From the NCBI GenBank assembly GCA_900550585.1, contig URST01000096.1:1-6777 (forward strand): a stretch of 6,777 nucleotides of DNA, in the 5' to 3' direction. The notes under the pieces are model-generated. The model did no database searches and was not told the DNA's origin. It saw only the letters and a list, made by a program, of their open reading frames with translations. This document shows, in pieces, positions 5,226 through 6,777 of this stretch. This DNA comes from an uncultured Eubacteriales bacterium. Lineage in GTDB: Bacteria > Bacillota > Clostridia > Oscillospirales > Oscillospiraceae. Every line of letters begins with the position of its first letter. Position 1 is the stretch's first letter. The translations under genes and the position numbers were made by a program.

Positions 5226-6750
5226 CTGCCTTGCCTCCTCCCATGCGGGTCATCAGTGCGCCCACTTCCATCTTGTTGGTGGTGCGGCCGTCCACAACGC
5301 CGGAGACCTGACCGCCGCAGAGCACCACGATGCGATCGCACAGCTCCAGCAGCACGTCCAGATCCTCGCCGACGTAGACCACGGCGACGCCCTTCATTTT
5401 CTGCTCCGTCAGCAGGTTGTAAATGGTGTAAGAAGTGTTGATATCCAGGCCGCGGACGGCGTAGGCCGTCATCAGCACCGCGGGCTCCTGGGCGATCTCA
5501 CGGCCTACCAGCACCTTCTGCACGTTGCCGCCGGACATACGGCGGACGGGGAAGTTGGTGCTGGGGGTGACGACCTCCAGCTCCTGCCAGATGCGCTGGG
5601 CCAGCGCCTCGGGGTTCTTACGGTCCAGGAAGATGCTGTGACCCTTGCGCCAGGAGCGCAGCATCATGTTGCCGGTCATGCCCATGGAACCCACCAGGCC
5701 CATGCCCAGACGATCCTCAGGCACGAAGGACATGGCGATGCCCGCCTTGCGGATGTCCATGGGGTCCTTGCCCACCAGTTCCTGCGGCGTACCGCTGTCG
5801 GGGGCGTAGTAGGTGACGGAGCCGGAGGCGATGGGGTACAGGCCCGCGATGGATTCCAGCAGCTCGCGCTGGCCGGAGCCGGCCACGCCAGCCACGCCCA
5901 GCACCTCGCCGGCCTTGATCTCAAAGCTGACGTTGTCCAGACGCTTGACGCCCAGCTCATCGAAAACGGTGAGGCCCTCCAGCTTCAGGCGGGTGGTGAC
6001 GTTCTTCGGTTCGGGACGGTCGATGTTCAGGCTGACGCTGCGGCCCACCATCATGTCCGTCAGGGACTGCTGGTCGGCGTCCTTGGTCAGCACATCGCCT
6101 ATGTACTCGCCCTTGCGCAGCACGGCCACGCGGTCAGACACATCCAGCACCTCGTGGAGCTTGTGGGTGATGATGATGAGGGATTTGCCGTCGGCCTTCA
6201 TGTTGCGCATGACGGCGAACAGCTTGTCCGTCTCCTGAGGGGTCAGCACGGCGGTAGGCTCATCCAGAATGAGGATGTCAGCGCCGCGGTACAGCACCTT
6301 GACGATCTCGACGGTCTGCTTCTGGGAAACGGACATGTCGTAGATCTTCATGTCGGGGTCGATGTCGAACCCGTAGCGGTCGCAGATCTCCTGCACCTTC
6401 TTGCGGGCATTGGCCAGATCCAGTTTGCCCTCCAGGCCCAGGATGATGTTCTCCGTGGCGGTGAACAGATCGACCAGCTTGAAGTGCTGGTGGATCATAC
6501 CGATACCGAGAGCAAAAGCATCCTTGGGAGATGCGATGGTCACAGGCTGGTCGTGGATGTAGATCTGTCCCTCATCGGGGAAGTAGATGCCGGAGAGCAT
6601 GTTCATCAGTGTGGTCTTGCCGCTGCCGTTTTCGCCCAGCAGAGACAGGATCTCACCCTCGCGCAGCTCCATGTTGATCGCGTTGTTGGCGACAACTTTT
6701 CCGAACCGCTTGGTGATGTTCTCCATTTTGATCGCGCATTTCTTTTCCAA
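5218..6750 (-). CDS. Nucleoside/simple-sugar ABC transporter, tandem-domain ATP-binding protein (COG3845, NupO-like)
   Basis: A 510-residue cytoplasmic ATPase with two ABC domains in one chain, typical of BMP-type nucleoside and simple-sugar importers. Domain 1 (about 5-240) has Walker A GENGSGKT (39-46), Q-loop Q88, a divergent signature MSVSQ (139-143), Walker B ILILDEPT (159-166) and switch histidine H196. Domain 2 (about 255-500) has a Walker A without lysine (GVAGSGQR, 288-295), an intact signature MSGGN (405-409), a degenerate Walker B region VLMTAYAVRGLD (425-436) and GED in place of the switch-histidine region (461-463). Since each ATP site combines Walker motifs of one domain with the signature of the other, only one complete site remains (domain 1 Walker plus domain 2 signature). 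The TTG at 6750 is preferred because AAAGGA lies 8 nt upstream. The in-frame ATG at 6759 (513 residues) overlaps that ribosome binding site but cannot be excluded. It is the first gene of the visible operon; the substrate-binding lipoprotein should lie upstream. Confidence 0.94.
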   Translation of the reverse strand: MEKKCAIKMENITKRFGKVVANNAINMELREGEILSLLGENGSGKTTLMNMLSGIYFPDEGQIYIHDQPVTIASPKDAFALGIGMIHQHFKLVDLFTATENIILGLEGKLDLANARKKVQEICDRYGFDIDPDMKIYDMSVSQKQTVEIVKVLYRGADILILDEPTAVLTPQETDKLFAVMRNMKADGKSLIIITHKLHEVLDVSDRVAVLRKGEYIGDVLTKDADQQSLTDMMVGRSVSLNIDRPEPKNVTTRLKLEGLTVFDELGVKRLDNVSFEIKAGEVLGVAGVAGSGQRELLESIAGLYPIASGSVTYYAPDSGTPQELVGKDPMDIRKAGIAMSFVPEDRLGMGLVGSMGMTGNMMLRSWRKGHSIFLDRKNPEALAQRIWQELEVVTPSTNFPVRRMSGGNVQKVLVGREIAQEPAVLMTAYAVRGLDINTSYTIYNLLTEQKMKGVAVVYVGEDLDVLLELCDRIVVLCGGQVSGVVDGRTTNKMEVGALMTRMGGGKADE

Positions 6751-6758
6751 GGCTGTCA

Positions 6759-6764
6759 TCCTTT
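6759..6764 (-). promoter_or_regulatory. Ribosome binding site deciding between TTG 6750 and ATG 6759 for the ATPase
   Basis: The minus strand reads AAAGGA at 6764-6759, 8 nt before TTG 6750, a good Shine-Dalgarno distance. The ATG at 6759 begins on the last base of this element and has no other good ribosome binding site in the 18 nt visible upstream, only a weak GAAAG. This favours the TTG, whose product would start MEKKCAIKMENITK. Confidence 0.55.
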
Positions 6765-6777
6765 CTTTCGGCGCAGA

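Noticed and set aside
3135..5441. Very long plus-strand open frame (768 codons) antisense to both permeases and part of the ATPase
   Set aside because: It is a shadow of GC-rich codon usage on the opposite strand. The product is low-complexity (Gly/Ala/His/Asp/Gln rich), matches no domain, has no fitting ribosome binding site and lies over well-supported transporter genes.

Overview
The window is GC-rich bacterial DNA with densely packed genes, strong AGGAGG-type ribosome binding sites and compact intrinsic terminators. Together with the gene families present (a DUF362 protein, a clostridial-looking BMP-type nucleoside ABC transporter and an 8-oxoguanine-deaminase-like amidohydrolase), this suggests a high-GC anaerobic member of the Clostridia, perhaps an Oscillospiraceae/Flavonifractor-like gut bacterium. 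That placement is inferred from style and family memory, not from a marker gene.

Layout, left to right. (a) 1-255 (+): the 3' end of a DUF362 protein gene, closed by a near-perfect terminator hairpin. (b) 317-844 (-): a YmdB-like macro-domain protein, predicted to be an O-acetyl-ADP-ribose deacetylase or ADP-ribosyl hydrolase. (c) 845-988: a 144-nt AT-rich divergent intergenic region with back-to-back promoters that share a palindromic -10 (ATTATAAT). It is the longest gene-free stretch in the window. (d) 989-1657 (+): a GTG-started TIM-barrel protein of unknown function with a phosphate-binding-type C-terminal half. (e) 1663-1704: a terminator shared by two convergent genes. (f) 1706-3061 (-): an amidohydrolase closely resembling 8-oxoguanine deaminases. 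(g) 3097-3132: a terminator hairpin lying between the deaminase and the transporter genes upstream of it. (h) 3141-6750 (-): a tightly coupled ABC operon of tandem-domain ATPase, permease 1 and permease 2. The ATPase and permease 1 genes overlap by 8 nt, and the two permease genes are separated by 3 nt. The substrate-binding lipoprotein expected for this family is not in the window and would lie just beyond the right edge.

How the genes fit together. The minus-strand block 6750 to 1706 reads as an import-then-deaminate module: a BMP/Nup-type nucleoside or purine ABC importer followed by a cytosolic purine-ring deaminase. The hairpin between them, with no clear new promoter after it, suggests that the deaminase is expressed at a reduced level by read-through. 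The macro-domain and TIM-barrel genes form a separate divergent pair that is probably transcribed from one shared promoter region. No mobile element, CRISPR array, tRNA, rRNA or defence system was seen. The most unusual items are the purine module, the symmetric divergent promoter and the uncharacterised TIM-barrel protein.
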